Part shown: piece by piece, positions 1 to 9,193 of the stretch
Layout: each line of letters starts with the position of its first letter
Position numbering within the stretch: position 1 is the first letter of the stretch
DNA from: JBKPCD01 sp046727175
Lineage (GTDB): Bacteria; Acidobacteriota; Vicinamibacteria; Vicinamibacterales; 2-12-FULL-66-21
NCBI GenBank assembly: GCA_046727175.1
Contig: JBKPCD010000119.1
Span: 1 to 58,048, forward strand
DNA length: 58,048 nucleotides
Direction of reading: 5' to 3'
Program-made: the position numbers and the translations under genes
The notes under the pieces: model-generated
What the model was told of the DNA's origin: nothing
The model's input: the letters and a program-made list of their open reading frames with translations, nothing else
Databases searched by the model: none

Positions 1-702
1 ACCAATCGGCGTCCGTACGGTCAGGAGCCGATGAAAGACGACTCGCAGCAGGAAGGGGAAGACCAGATATCGCGCCGGTCCGTCGATCCGAAACGGCACA
101 TGGCCGGTGTCTCGTCCCGACAGCCATATCTGACGACCGGCGCGCGCGAGTTCGAGCGCGATCTCGGCTCCGGAATTGCCGACGCCCACGATCAAAACGC
201 CACCTTCTTTGAGCTGCGACGGATTGCGATACTCGACGGAATGGAACTGAACGATTCGGGGATCGAGGTCGCGGGCGAACGCAGGCACCCGCGGCTCCTG
301 ATAGGTGGCCATTGCAATCACGACATGTTCGGCTTCGAACCGCTGCTCGCCCGCTGACACAAGGTATCGCGATCCCTCTCTGGAAAGTTTCTCGACCTTC
401 ACGCCTGTTCGGACGGGCAGCCGGAACCGCTCCGCATACGCGGCGAGATAATCCCCTATCTCGTTTTTCGTGGGAAAGGTGTATGGCGAAGCGGGAAAGG
501 GCATTCCCACGAGCCCGTCGAAACGCGCGGCCGTGAAAAGGCGCAGCGAATCCCACCGCTGGCGCCAGGAATCACCCACGCGCTGATGCGCGTCGAGGAT
601 CACGAACGGAGCACCGCGGCGAGCGAGGTGGTATCCGACTGACAGACCAGCCTGTCCTGCACCAATGACAACAGTCTGAATGCGTTCGGTTTGCGTGTTC
701 AT
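1..702 (-). CDS. Flavin-containing monooxygenase-like NAD(P)/FAD oxidoreductase (3' part cut by window edge)
   Basis: This is an open frame of 234 codons that runs off the left edge, with its ATG at 702-700. The first 30 residues hold an FAD-binding Rossmann motif (GAGQAG, followed by a basic residue and a strand ending in LDA). A second dinucleotide motif, GVGNSGAEIALELA, lies near residue 170, as expected for the NADPH site of CzcO/YdhS-like flavoprotein monooxygenases. The segment between them, rich in Trp, Arg and Phe after GDSW, also fits that family. Such enzymes oxidise small nucleophilic or ketone substrates with FAD, NADPH and O2 in the cytoplasm; the substrate here cannot be told. 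It is transcribed in the same direction as the LuxR-type gene upstream (94 bases between them), so the two may be co-transcribed. Only the N-terminal two thirds are visible. Confidence 0.85.
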   Translation of the reverse strand, partial: MNTQTERIQTVVIGAGQAGLSVGYHLARRGAPFVILDAHQRVGDSWRQRWDSLRLFTAARFDGLVGMPFPASPYTFPTKNEIGDYLAAYAERFRLPVRTGVKVEKLSREGSRYLVSAGEQRFEAEHVVIAMATYQEPRVPAFARDLDPRIVQFHSVEYRNPSQLKEGGVLIVGVGNSGAEIALELARAGRQIWLSGRDTGHVPFRIDGPARYLVFPFLLRVVFHRLLTVRTPIG

Positions 703-796
703 GTTCTAACCCCACGGCCCGAATCATAGACCCGGGGTGAGGGGCACCGCATCGGGCGAAGTACCCAGACGTGTCACGTCCTCCACGTGGTTATTT

Positions 797-2479
797 CTAT
801 GTATCCGCTGCAATGAGGTTGTGCTGGAACGCATAAGCCGTGGCCGCAGCTCTGCTGGAAAGGTCGAGCTTCGTGAAGATATTGCTGACGTGTCGAGCGA
901 CGGTCTTCTCGCTGATCGCGAGCTCGTCGGCAATCCCCCGGTTGGTCTTGCCCGTCGCGAGCAGCCGAAGGACCTCGATCTCGCGGGCAGTCAGGCCCGC
1001 GGCGCCGCTACGACTGCCATGACGAAGAAGGTCTCTGACACGTCCGAGATCCGGCCCGGCGCCCAATTGCTCGAACGCCGCACGTGCGGCATCGAGATCC
1101 ATCGTCGCGCTGTCGTGATCGCCGATGTGCCGACACGCAATCGCCGTGAGCACGCGGACACGCGCCTCCTCGTAGGGCGCCTCGAGCTCGCGCCACAGCG
1201 CCGCGGCGGCGCGAAACGACGTGAGCGCCGCTCGCGCGTTGCCTTCCGCGACGAGGACGGCTCCTTCTGCGCGAGCGGCGTCTGCTCGAAGGAGCGGCGC
1301 ATCGTAACTCCGGGCCACCGCGGACAGCTCGTTCGCTCCGGCGCGCGCGCTGGCGACGTCGCCGGCCGCGAGCATGATCTCGACGTGGGCAGGCAGCAGC
1401 CGCGAGCGGAGCCGCCGCTCGACAGTCTCGTCCATTGCGCTGCAGATTGCGGCTCTTGCGGCGTCGAGCTATCCTTGCGCGAGGCGCAGCAGCGCCAAAC
1501 CGGGCTGCGGTTTACGTCCACACTGGCTCGCTTGCCGGTACGCATCCTCGGCTTTCGCGAACTCGCCGCGGAGGCGATACAGCTCTCCGCGCAGATAGAA
1601 CGCGGAACCAGCGCCCGACTGCCCTGGAGGTTCCGAGAGCCATTCGCATGCGCGCTGCGCCTCGGTCAGTGCGTCGTGCCACGCACCGTGAAGCTGCATG
1701 ATTTCTGCGCGCCGCACGAGACACGTTCCGCGGTAGGGAACGAGGTCGGGCTGCGATGCGCACCACACCGTAAGGGCGGACGTCCACTCCTGCGCGCGCC
1801 GCAGGTCGAACATCTCGGAGCAACCTTCGAGCACGCTGCAGTACACCGTGCCGACGAGGAGCGGAGAGACCTCGCCCGCAGTCACCGCGACCATGACTTC
1901 GTCGAGCAGCGCAACGCCTTCGGAGATTCTTCCAAGCCGGATCAACATGCGCCCGAGTCCCTGCCGCGCCATGGTCGTGAGATCGACATCGCGAAAGCGC
2001 TCGCCGATCGCGGTGGCCTCGGCGAAGATCGCACTGGCGCCGGCGACATCTCCCTCACCGACGGATTTCAACGCGGCCGGCAGCCTTAGATAGCCCTGTA
2101 CGACGCTGTCGAGACCGGCCGCCTCGAGCAACCGTCGCGCCCGCGCCACCCAGCCGCTCGCCGCGGCGTGCTGACCCTTGCCCATGAATCCGAACGCGAT
2201 CCAGAAGGCGCATTGAGCCGCACGCTCCATGTCTCCCCGGCTGAGCCATGCCTGATGCGCTCGCGACAGGATGTTGACGCTCTCCGCGTCCCTTCCGATC
2301 AGGTACGCAGCCCCCGCAAGGTGCTCGAGGTCCTCCGGCTCGAGTGATGATTCGGCGTCTGCTTTCGACAGCTGCTCGTACGCGTCCTTCCAGGCGTTGC
2401 GACCGAAGGATTCCCGGCCACGATCTCGCGCGTGCAGCGTGGGCATGGATGCCTCCATCATAAATGGAGGAACGGCCAT
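797..2479 (-). pseudogene. LuxR-family regulator with N-terminal TPR-like repeats, interrupted by an in-frame TAG
   Basis: The two halves lie in the same frame, separated only by TAG at 1471-1469. The first half (about 330 residues) is a helical, TPR-like region with repeated pairs such as AGAAYLIGRDAESVNIL. The second half continues the repeats and ends in a LuxR/GerE helix-turn-helix (LTAREIEVLRLLATGKTNRGIA, then ISEKTVARHVSNIFTKL). The residue replaced by TAG follows LLRLAQG and precedes LDAARAA; a glutamine (CAG) fits the helical repeat, so one C-to-T change would explain it. The start is uncertain: ATGs lie at 2479, 2461, 2458 and 2446, and the last (MPTLHARD) gives the most family-like N-terminus. 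Intact relatives are one-component transcription regulators with C-terminal DNA binding. A truncated product would lack the DNA-binding domain. An internal restart at 1435 could still give a 212-residue HTH protein. Confidence 0.8.
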
Positions 2480-2481
2480 CC

Positions 2482-2536
2482 ACAGGAGAAGAGGAGAAGA
2501 GGGGTGGTTTTCTTCTCCCCTTCTCCTATCTCCTGT
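2482..2536. repeat. Imperfect inverted repeat of AGGAGA-type units between divergent genes
   Basis: The left arm begins ACAGGAGA and continues as purine-rich AGGAGAAG units. The right arm is its near complement and ends TCTCCTGT, with a loop of about 10 bases rich in T. It sits in the divergent spacer between the LuxR-type gene and udgX. The ACAGGAGA/TCTCCTGT ends recur at 39807-39878 and 43781-43842, so this is one subfamily of the mosaic spacer repeats described in the findings. Confidence 0.75.
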
Positions 2537-2623
2537 TCGTCGTCGAGCGGCTAGGGGATCCGTTCAGCCGCCCCGCTTGGAACTTGAACCAACGCTGCGT
2601 CACAATGATTTCGAGCGTGACAG

Positions 2624-3727
2624 ATGCTCGAAGTCGTCATCACGGGTTCGTTCGAGAACTGGCAGGAGCACGCGCGCGAGCTGCTGCGGCGCCAGGTGCA
2701 TCCGGACGATGTGCGGTGGGTGCACGGCGAGCCGTCGTCAAGCCCCCCGATGAACTTCCCGGCCATCGAGCCTTCAGCGGCTGATCCGCCGACGTTCGTC
2801 GTGCCGCGTCGGTTCGTCGAGCTCGCCCGTGCGGCCGCAGCTCACACGAGCAGCGATCGCTGGGCGACGATGTATCGCGTCCTCTGGCGATTGGTGCACG
2901 AGAATCGGCGTCTGCTCGACGTGCCTGAAGACCTCGACGTCCTCGCGCTGGCTGCGCTTCAGCCGTCCCAGCAGACGATTCGTGGCCCCACCCCATCGCG
3001 CACAAGCACGGCGGGGACCCTGGAGTTCGAGCTCGGCGCGCCACCCGGCGGCAGCGCTGCGAAGGCGGCATCACAAGCGGATGCGATCGCCGCGGCCCCT
3101 GATCTCGACGCGCTTCGAGCCGCGTCCGCCTCCTGCACGGCCTGCGAACTGTACAAGAACGCCACGCAGGTCGTCTTCGGCCGCGGTCCATCGACGGCGC
3201 AGATCATGCTCGTGGGTGAACAACCGGGCGATCAGGAAGATCTGCAAGGTGCGCCGTTCGTCGGTCCTGCTGGCGAAGTGCTGGATCGTGCGCTCGCCGA
3301 GATCGGCCTCGATCGGCGCAGCGTGTACATTTCGAACGTCGTCAAGCACTTCAAATGGGAGCCGCGCGGCAAACGGCGCATTCACCAGACGCCGCGTGCG
3401 AACGAGATTCAGGCCTGCCGCCCGTGGCTCGAGGCGGAGCTGCGCTTCGTGCAGCCGCGCGTCATCGTCTGCCTTGGATCGACCGCGGCGCAGGCGTTGA
3501 TTGGCCCGCAGTTCCGAATCACGCGCAGCCGCGGCGAGCTCTATCGGTCGCAGTGGGCGCCGTGGATCATGGGGACCTATCACCCGTCAGCCGTGCTGCG
3601 CGCCGAAGATCCGGCGACCGCGGACCGCGTGTATCGCTGGATTGCAGACGATCTTCGAAATGCCGCGAGCGTCGAAAACGGCTCGGGGCTCGAGGCTCAG
3701 GGCTCTGGGCGCCGCCAAGAGCCTTGA
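2624..3727 (+). CDS. udgX: UdgX-type uracil-DNA glycosylase with a truncated DUF4130-like N-terminus
   Basis: The C-terminal 190 residues are a UdgX-class uracil-DNA glycosylase. Motif A is GEQPGDQED (198-206), the UdgX-specific loop KRRIH is at 250-254, and motif B is HPSAV from 320. Four cysteines (171, 174, 265, 283) match the 4Fe-4S ligands of family 4-related enzymes. In characterised UdgX the His of KRRIH traps uracil-containing single-stranded DNA in a covalent link. Residues 1-115 (ITGSFENWQEHARELL, then RWATMYRVLWRLVHENRRLL) resemble the start of the DUF4130 (TIGR03915) domain that is often fused to UdgX, but the rest of that domain is absent and a low-complexity linker (about 120-165) follows. 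The last 15 residues are encoded by a degenerate heptamer repeat (3680-3743) and are probably not functional. It converges on the TonB-type receptor with 22 bases between the stops. Confidence 0.9.
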   Translation: MLEVVITGSFENWQEHARELLRRQVHPDDVRWVHGEPSSSPPMNFPAIEPSAADPPTFVVPRRFVELARAAAAHTSSDRWATMYRVLWRLVHENRRLLDVPEDLDVLALAALQPSQQTIRGPTPSRTSTAGTLEFELGAPPGGSAAKAASQADAIAAAPDLDALRAASASCTACELYKNATQVVFGRGPSTAQIMLVGEQPGDQEDLQGAPFVGPAGEVLDRALAEIGLDRRSVYISNVVKHFKWEPRGKRRIHQTPRANEIQACRPWLEAELRFVQPRVIVCLGSTAAQALIGPQFRITRSRGELYRSQWAPWIMGTYHPSAVLRAEDPATADRVYRWIADDLRNAASVENGSGLEAQGSGRRQEP

Positions 3728-3743
3728 GCCCCGAGCCGAACGC
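3680..3743. repeat. Heptamer repeat GGCTCnG with inverted partner arm, at convergent gene ends
   Basis: Units GGCTCGG, GGCTCGA, GGCTCAG and GGCTCTG follow one another, then after a short GC loop come the complementary AGAGCC, TTGAGCC, CCGAGCC and GAACGCC units. The array starts inside the last codons of udgX and ends just before the receptor stop, so it could act as a bidirectional terminator-like hairpin. This role is inferred from position and pairing. Confidence 0.8.
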
Positions 3744-3749
3744 CTGACC

Positions 3750-6700
3750 CTAGAAGTTCAATTTCAACGAAAACTGCATCGACCGGTTATCGACGATCGT
3801 CGTCGTGATCTTCCCCGCGGTGGGCGAATCGAAATTCTGATTCGGGAACCCGAAGCCGGGATGATTGAACAGGTTGAACGCATCCCACCGGAACTCGACG
3901 TTCGTACGGCCCACGATGGTGAATTGCTTCGAAAGCGTTGTATCGAAGCTCAGATGACCGGGGCCGTAAAGAATGCCGCGGCCGGTGTTTCCGTAGGTAT
4001 AGGCCGGCGGTGCGACGAAGTCAGCGGGGTTGTACCAGAGATCCACGCTCGGGTGATCGAGCCGTCCTGAACCGACCCGGTTTGGCCAGCTTGGCGCCCC
4101 GTTGTTCACGTTGTTCTGCATCGTGACGGTGAACGGACGCCCGGTAGTGGCCACCGCGATCCCGGCGAGCCGCCAGCCACCGACGATCCCTCCCATCAGA
4201 CCGCCCTGGCTCAACCACGCCCGGCCCGGTCCCCAGGGGAGTTCCCAGACCCAGCTCGTCACGAGCCGGTGCCTCACGTCGAAACCTGATGGTCCATGAC
4301 CAGCGGCAAGGTTCGTTACAGTCTGCGGGTTGCCGACCGCGCCTCCGCCGCTGGCCGCCGAGCCGCCGTAATCAAGCGACTTGCCATACGTATACGCGAC
4401 GCGAAACTGCACGCCGTTCGCAAATCGTTGCTCGACGCGAAGGATGCCCGCGTGGTACGTGGAGCGGTTGCGCGGATCGCACTGAAGCATGTTGTTCAGA
4501 TTCGAGAGGGGCTGCAGCAGCCGGCGTGATGCCTGCGACGTCGGACCTGGTTGCACCTCGTTCGGGTTGTAGCAGAACACGATGTGCTTGCCGGCGCTGC
4601 CGACGTACGACACGTCGGCCATCATCGACCTCGAGATCTCGCGCTCGATCCCCAGGTGCCATTGCTCCGCGTATGGCGTCTCGTTCTCGAACGAATGCCC
4701 GAGCACGCGCGGGTTCGCGACCTGGAGCTCCGCCGTGGTCCGAGGCTTGACCGGCACAATCGGCGGGAACGGATTGTCGATTGTCCGAACGATCGAGAAG
4801 TCGAGCGGGTTCGTTTCATGGTTGACGTTCTGCGAGATGGTGTACGGCACCTGCTGCCCGATCATGTTCGAGGCGGAGGGCTGCTCGGGATAGTACGTGA
4901 TGCCGAAACCCGTCCGGAGGATCGTTCGTCCGTTGCCCATCACGTCATACGTCAGCCCAAGACGCGGCGCAACATCGTTGTACCGCGTTTTTTTGTTGAC
5001 CGAGCGGCTCGCGCCGTCTTCACCGGCGTAGATCAAACGCAACCCAACCGGATCGAAATTGACGATCCGGTTGTCGACTTCCGTTTCAGCCTTGAAGATC
5101 TCGTATCGGAGTCCGGCGTTGATCGTGAGGCGGGGACTGACCTTGAAATCGTCCTGGATGAACGCCCCGTGTTCCTTCGTCCGCAACGTATATGGCTCGA
5201 GCAGGAAGCCTCGCGCTGCGCTGTTGAAGTAACCGAGCAACACCTCCGCCATGCCCGTGCCTCCTGTGTTCGTCACGGGATCGTTCACGAAGGTCGTGCC
5301 GAAGTTGATGCTCCCGCGGGTATCCGTGTTCGTGAACGGCGAAGGCCATCGATCGACGAGCCGGTAGCCGAACTTGAACTGGTGTTGGCCGCGCACCCAT
5401 ACGATCGCATCTTCCACCTGATAGTGGAACTGCTTCGGGTTGACCGGGAGGAACGCCGGCCCTCCCGAGATACCCGTGAAGTTCGTGATGTTGATGTTCG
5501 GCAGGCCGGTCGTGTTCTCGTTGACGTTGATGCCACCGATGCCGAGCGATTCAGCCGAACGATGACCGAAGTCGGACTGGAACGTGGATGGAAACGTACG
5601 CGCGTAGCCGACGCGCAACTCGTTGATCAAACTTGACCGCAAGACCTTCGAGTAATTGAACGCGGCACCGTGCGTCGTGAGCCGGGTGTTCTGTATGCCG
5701 GCGACGAACGGTCCGAGATCGAATCGCGCCGCTGCTTCGGGAGGCGTGGGCAGGCAGCACTGCGTTTGCCCCTGGGGCGCGTCCAGTTTGAACTTGCCCC
5801 AGTTGAACCGCACGAAGAACGAGTCGTTCTCGCCCATCTTGTGGTCGACGCGCCCCGAGAGCGCATGGTCGGTGACCTCGCGATTGGCGGTCGACGTGTA
5901 GTTGTTGAAATTACCCGGGCCGTTGGGCAGCGGATACAGGCTGGCGATGTTGCGGCCGACGGGATGAAAGCGATCCGCCGGGATGATGTTGTTCGGGAAC
6001 TGATCGCGGACGATCTGTCCCGACGCGTTGATCCTCGTGGTCAGCGGATCGTAAATCGGGATCAGCTGCCCTGCGTCGTTGCGGAGGTTGCTGAAGTCGC
6101 CCGTCCGGACTGCGGCGGTTGGAACACTGTTGACGAACGGCATTCCGCGTGTCTCCTTGAGGCCGGCGTAATCGGCGAAAAAGAACGTACGACTGTGCCC
6201 GTCGTACAGCCCCGGAATCACCAGCGCACCGCCCGCGGCGCCGCCGAACTGGTGACGGCTGAACGGCGCCTTCGGATCGGGACCGGCGGCGGTTTTGCGG
6301 TGGAAGAAGTTCCGCGCGTCGAACGCCTGGTCCCGCCAGAATTCGAAGGCCGAGCCGTGCAGCGTGTTGTTCCCCGATTTCGTGGAGACGGACACGACGC
6401 CGGCGCCCCGACCGAACTCAGCAGAGAAGACGCCGGTGAGCACTTTGAACTCCCTCACCTGCTCGACTGAAGGTGCGACGATCACGGTGTTGAACGTGTA
6501 CTCGTTGTTGTCGATCCCATCGATGAGCCACGCGTTCGCATTCGCTTGGTGGCCGAGCGCATTGAAATTCGATGCTCCCCGTGGATTGAAGGTGCTGGCC
6601 CCCGAGAGGTTCTCGCCGGACTGGCCGGGCGTCACGCCGGGCGCGGCGTAGACCAGCGTTGCGAAGTTTCGCGTGTTCAGCGGCAGGTTCTGAACGTAGC

Positions 6701-7124
6701 GGCTGTCGATGACGGTGCCGATCTCCGACGAGTCCGTGCGCAACAGCGGGGTGAACGCGGTGACTGTCGTTGTTTCCTCGACGCCACCGACATCCAGTTT
6801 CGCGTCGACGCGCGCGCGCTGGTTGACCTCGAGGATGATGCCTTCGCGCACCCACTTCTTGAAGCCCGGCGCGTTCACTTCGACGGCGTACGTGCCTGGA
6901 ACGAGGAAGGGCGCCGTGTAGCTGCCGGTCTCGTCCGTTACGTACGTGTTCGAGGTCCCTTTGTTCGTCTCACGGACGGTGACGCTCGCGCCAGGAACGA
7001 CGCCGTTCGGGTCGCTGACGGTGCCGACGATCGTGCCCGTGGTGACCTGGGCCGAGGTCGGCGTTGACGTGATGAGCGGCGCAAGGACTGCGAGCGCCAC
7101 CACGAAGATCCTCAGCTTCGCCAT
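3750..7124 (-). CDS. TonB-dependent receptor-like outer-membrane protein with carboxypeptidase-regulatory domain
   Basis: The 1124-residue protein has a Sec signal peptide (residues 1-26, ending TSAQ). A carboxypeptidase-regulatory-like beta-sandwich follows (TGTIVGTVSDPNGVVPGASVTV to about 110), then a plug domain (about 120-240, LPLNTRNFATLV, IDGIDNNEYTFN), then a long beta-barrel ending in the C-terminal aromatic residue typical of outer-membrane proteins (QFSLKLNF). This Oar-like architecture is greatly expanded in Acidobacteriota. Members are thought to move large ligands such as oligosaccharides or peptides across the outer membrane with TonB-ExbBD energy, but the ligand is unknown here and no degradative enzyme is adjacent. 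A strong ribosome-binding site (GGAGGAGA) precedes the ATG. The reading frame is intact throughout, in contrast to the broken genes either side. Confidence 0.9.
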   Translation of the reverse strand: MAKLRIFVVALAVLAPLITSTPTSAQVTTGTIVGTVSDPNGVVPGASVTVRETNKGTSNTYVTDETGSYTAPFLVPGTYAVEVNAPGFKKWVREGIILEVNQRARVDAKLDVGGVEETTTVTAFTPLLRTDSSEIGTVIDSRYVQNLPLNTRNFATLVYAAPGVTPGQSGENLSGASTFNPRGASNFNALGHQANANAWLIDGIDNNEYTFNTVIVAPSVEQVREFKVLTGVFSAEFGRGAGVVSVSTKSGNNTLHGSAFEFWRDQAFDARNFFHRKTAAGPDPKAPFSRHQFGGAAGGALVIPGLYDGHSRTFFFADYAGLKETRGMPFVNSVPTAAVRTGDFSNLRNDAGQLIPIYDPLTTRINASGQIVRDQFPNNIIPADRFHPVGRNIASLYPLPNGPGNFNNYTSTANREVTDHALSGRVDHKMGENDSFFVRFNWGKFKLDAPQGQTQCCLPTPPEAAARFDLGPFVAGIQNTRLTTHGAAFNYSKVLRSSLINELRVGYARTFPSTFQSDFGHRSAESLGIGGINVNENTTGLPNINITNFTGISGGPAFLPVNPKQFHYQVEDAIVWVRGQHQFKFGYRLVDRWPSPFTNTDTRGSINFGTTFVNDPVTNTGGTGMAEVLLGYFNSAARGFLLEPYTLRTKEHGAFIQDDFKVSPRLTINAGLRYEIFKAETEVDNRIVNFDPVGLRLIYAGEDGASRSVNKKTRYNDVAPRLGLTYDVMGNGRTILRTGFGITYYPEQPSASNMIGQQVPYTISQNVNHETNPLDFSIVRTIDNPFPPIVPVKPRTTAELQVANPRVLGHSFENETPYAEQWHLGIEREISRSMMADVSYVGSAGKHIVFCYNPNEVQPGPTSQASRRLLQPLSNLNNMLQCDPRNRSTYHAGILRVEQRFANGVQFRVAYTYGKSLDYGGSAASGGGAVGNPQTVTNLAAGHGPSGFDVRHRLVTSWVWELPWGPGRAWLSQGGLMGGIVGGWRLAGIAVATTGRPFTVTMQNNVNNGAPSWPNRVGSGRLDHPSVDLWYNPADFVAPPAYTYGNTGRGILYGPGHLSFDTTLSKQFTIVGRTNVEFRWDAFNLFNHPGFGFPNQNFDSPTAGKITTTIVDNRSMQFSLKLNF

Positions 7125-7143
7125 TGAAGTCTCCTCCCTCCTG

Positions 7144-7164
7144 TTCGGGGACTTCGTCCCCGGA
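7144..7164. repeat. Small palindrome with a 3-base loop upstream of the receptor gene
   Basis: Nine base pairs (one of them G-T) close a 3-base loop. Read on the minus strand it is GGGGTCCGGGGACGAAGTCC, which resembles the palindrome around 45046-45070 (GGGGTCCGGCGGGGCGAAGC). It is therefore likely a copy of the same dispersed GC-rich element. It sits between the receptor gene and the divergent gene at 7259. Confidence 0.55.
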
Positions 7165-7258
7165 CCCCTCGCACGGCTGCGCTGGAGCCTGTCACCGGCT
7201 GCCCACCAAAGTCAAGATTCCATGCGAGAATCCAGACCCCGGCTTCCCGGGATGATCA

Positions 7259-9063
7259 ATGAGCATTGCGATGACCCGCTGGTCACTGATTACGCTGCTG
7301 GCCGCCGTACCGCTCGTGGCCGCGCCGACACCGACGATCACCATCGACACGCCGATGCCGCCCCCCGCGTGGGCGATTCTCGAGCGACGGCTGCTCGGCG
7401 AGAACGTCCCGGCCTGTCGCGAGTTCTATCGCAAGTACTACGACGAGCGCGGATACCTTCAGGCATTCCTTCGCTGGGGTGCGAACGACGGTCCCGACGA
7501 TGCGTTCGAGAACTTCAATCGATGGCCGGAACTGCACGCGCTCGGCGCAGATGACGAGATCCTTCAGCTGTACCTCAAGGGCTGGGAAGGCATGCTGCGG
7601 CAGTACTCCGAGGCAAAGACCACCGACGTGCCCGCGGGTCGCGACGGCATGTACGTAAGGAGTTCTCCGCGCAATCCGACTGGATGCACCACGGCGAGGG
7701 ACTGCAGCTGTTCAACCGAATGGGGCTGTCAGTTCCGTCGCTGCCGTCCTACCGCGAGCGCGCGCGGCGCTTCGCCGGCTTCTACATAGGCGAAGATCCA
7801 GACGCGCCAAACTACGACACCGAGAAGAAGCTGATTCGATCGATGATCAACGGCAGCCGCGGACCGTTGCTGCGCAAGGCCACGGCGCTCGACTGGGTCG
7901 GGGATCCGTTCGATACGACGGGTTTCGTCGCGCTGCACGGCGAGAGCACGTATGCGCAGTTCCTCCAGCACTATCAGGAGTACACCGATGTCGTCGGTGA
8001 TCACTTCCTGAACCTCGTCGCAACGACGCTTCCGACCGATGCGTACCTCGCGACCGGTGAGGAAAAGTATCGCCGCTGGATCGTCGAGTACATGGAGGCG
8101 TGGCTCGCTCGCATGAAGGAGAACGGCGGCATCATCCCGAGCTTCGTTGATCTCGACGGCAGGATCGGCGGACGCGAGCATCGCTGGTGGGGCAACGCCT
8201 ACGGCTGGGGCTTCAGCCCCGTCAACCCGGTGACGGGCCGCCGCGAGGATCGCAATCGGATCCCCCGTGCGCTCGTCGGATTCAGCAATGCGCTCCTCGT
8301 CACGGGAAACCAGAAGTACGTCGACGCGTGGCGCACGATGACCGACGCCGTTAATTCCCACGCACGTGAGAACGCCGGCCACAGGGAGTATCCAACGATG
8401 TTCGGCGCCGGCGGTTGGTACGGATGGCGGCGGGATCCGTGGAGTGTCGGCGCGCTCGAGGTGTGGTACTGGTCGATGCGCACCGACGATCGCGCGCCTG
8501 TGAGCGCGAATCCGTGGGTGGAGTTCCTCGAAGGCAGGAATGCAACCTATCCCGAAACGGCGCTTCAGAGCGAGCTCGAAACGATTCCGCGGAAGCTTGC
8601 GACGATTCGCGCGGACACGACGCCTCCCGAGAAGCGCCTTGCCGACAACATGCTCGATTTGAATCCGGCAGCGACCGACGCGCTCGTTCGCCTGATGTGG
8701 GGCGGGCTCGTGGCGAGCCGCGAAGGCGGGCTGATCAATGCGCGACTGCGCTACTTCGATCCCGCTCGTCGTCGCGCCGGCGTGCCCGAGGACGTCGCAG
8801 CACTCGTGTCGGAACTCGAAGATCGCCGCACGGTCTTGACGTTGGTCAACCTCAATCGCACCGAATCCCGCGCGGTCGTCGTGCAGGCAGGCGCGTACGC
8901 GGAGCATCGGTTCGACTCAGTCGAGATCGATGGCAACACCACGACGGTAAACGCGCGCGACTTCACGGCGAAACTCGGACCTGGAGCTGGCGCGAAGCTC
9001 ACGCTCGTCGGCCGCCGCTACGTCAACAAGCCGACAGTAGCCTTTCCGTGGGATCGACACTGA
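7259..9063 (+). pseudogene. Conserved exported protein of unnamed family, split by a one-base frameshift
   Basis: The first part (7259 to about 7656) has a signal peptide (LITLLAAVPLVAA) and reads to GMYV. The second frame resumes with KEFSAQSDWMHHGEGLQLFN and runs intact to 9063. One missing A in the GTAAGGAG stretch near 7656-7658 accounts for the shift, because GTAAAGGAG would restore Val-Lys-Glu-Phe. The joined protein would be about 600 residues. Its Trp/Tyr-rich blocks (RGPLLRKATALDWVGDPF, WWGNAYGWGF, GGWYGWRRDPWSVGALEVWY) resemble an uncharacterised acidobacterial/planctomycete secreted family; a helical toroid fold, as in some polysaccharide lyases, is possible but only a guess. The region after residue 480 looks like a beta-sandwich tail. 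No function can be assigned. Whether the shift is real is unresolved. Confidence 0.75.
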
Positions 9064-9193
9064 GCACGCGCAAGGATTGCGTACTACGGGCATCGATCGA
9101 GCTGCGGATTCGGCAACCCTCGACGTGACACGGCGTCGATTTCCGAGAAAACTCGGGCGGCATTCGGCTCGCATTTGACGATGCTAGAATGCC

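Noticed and set aside
737..2089. A 450-codon open frame on the plus strand opposite the LuxR-type gene
   Set aside because: It is antisense to a well-supported regulator, is Arg/Ala/Gly-rich with no domain, and is typical of GC-rich mirror frames.
4551..5636. A 361-codon plus-strand frame inside the TonB-type receptor
   Set aside because: It is antisense to an intact receptor; the composition (DVRHVGHHRPRDL and the like) is that of a mirror frame.
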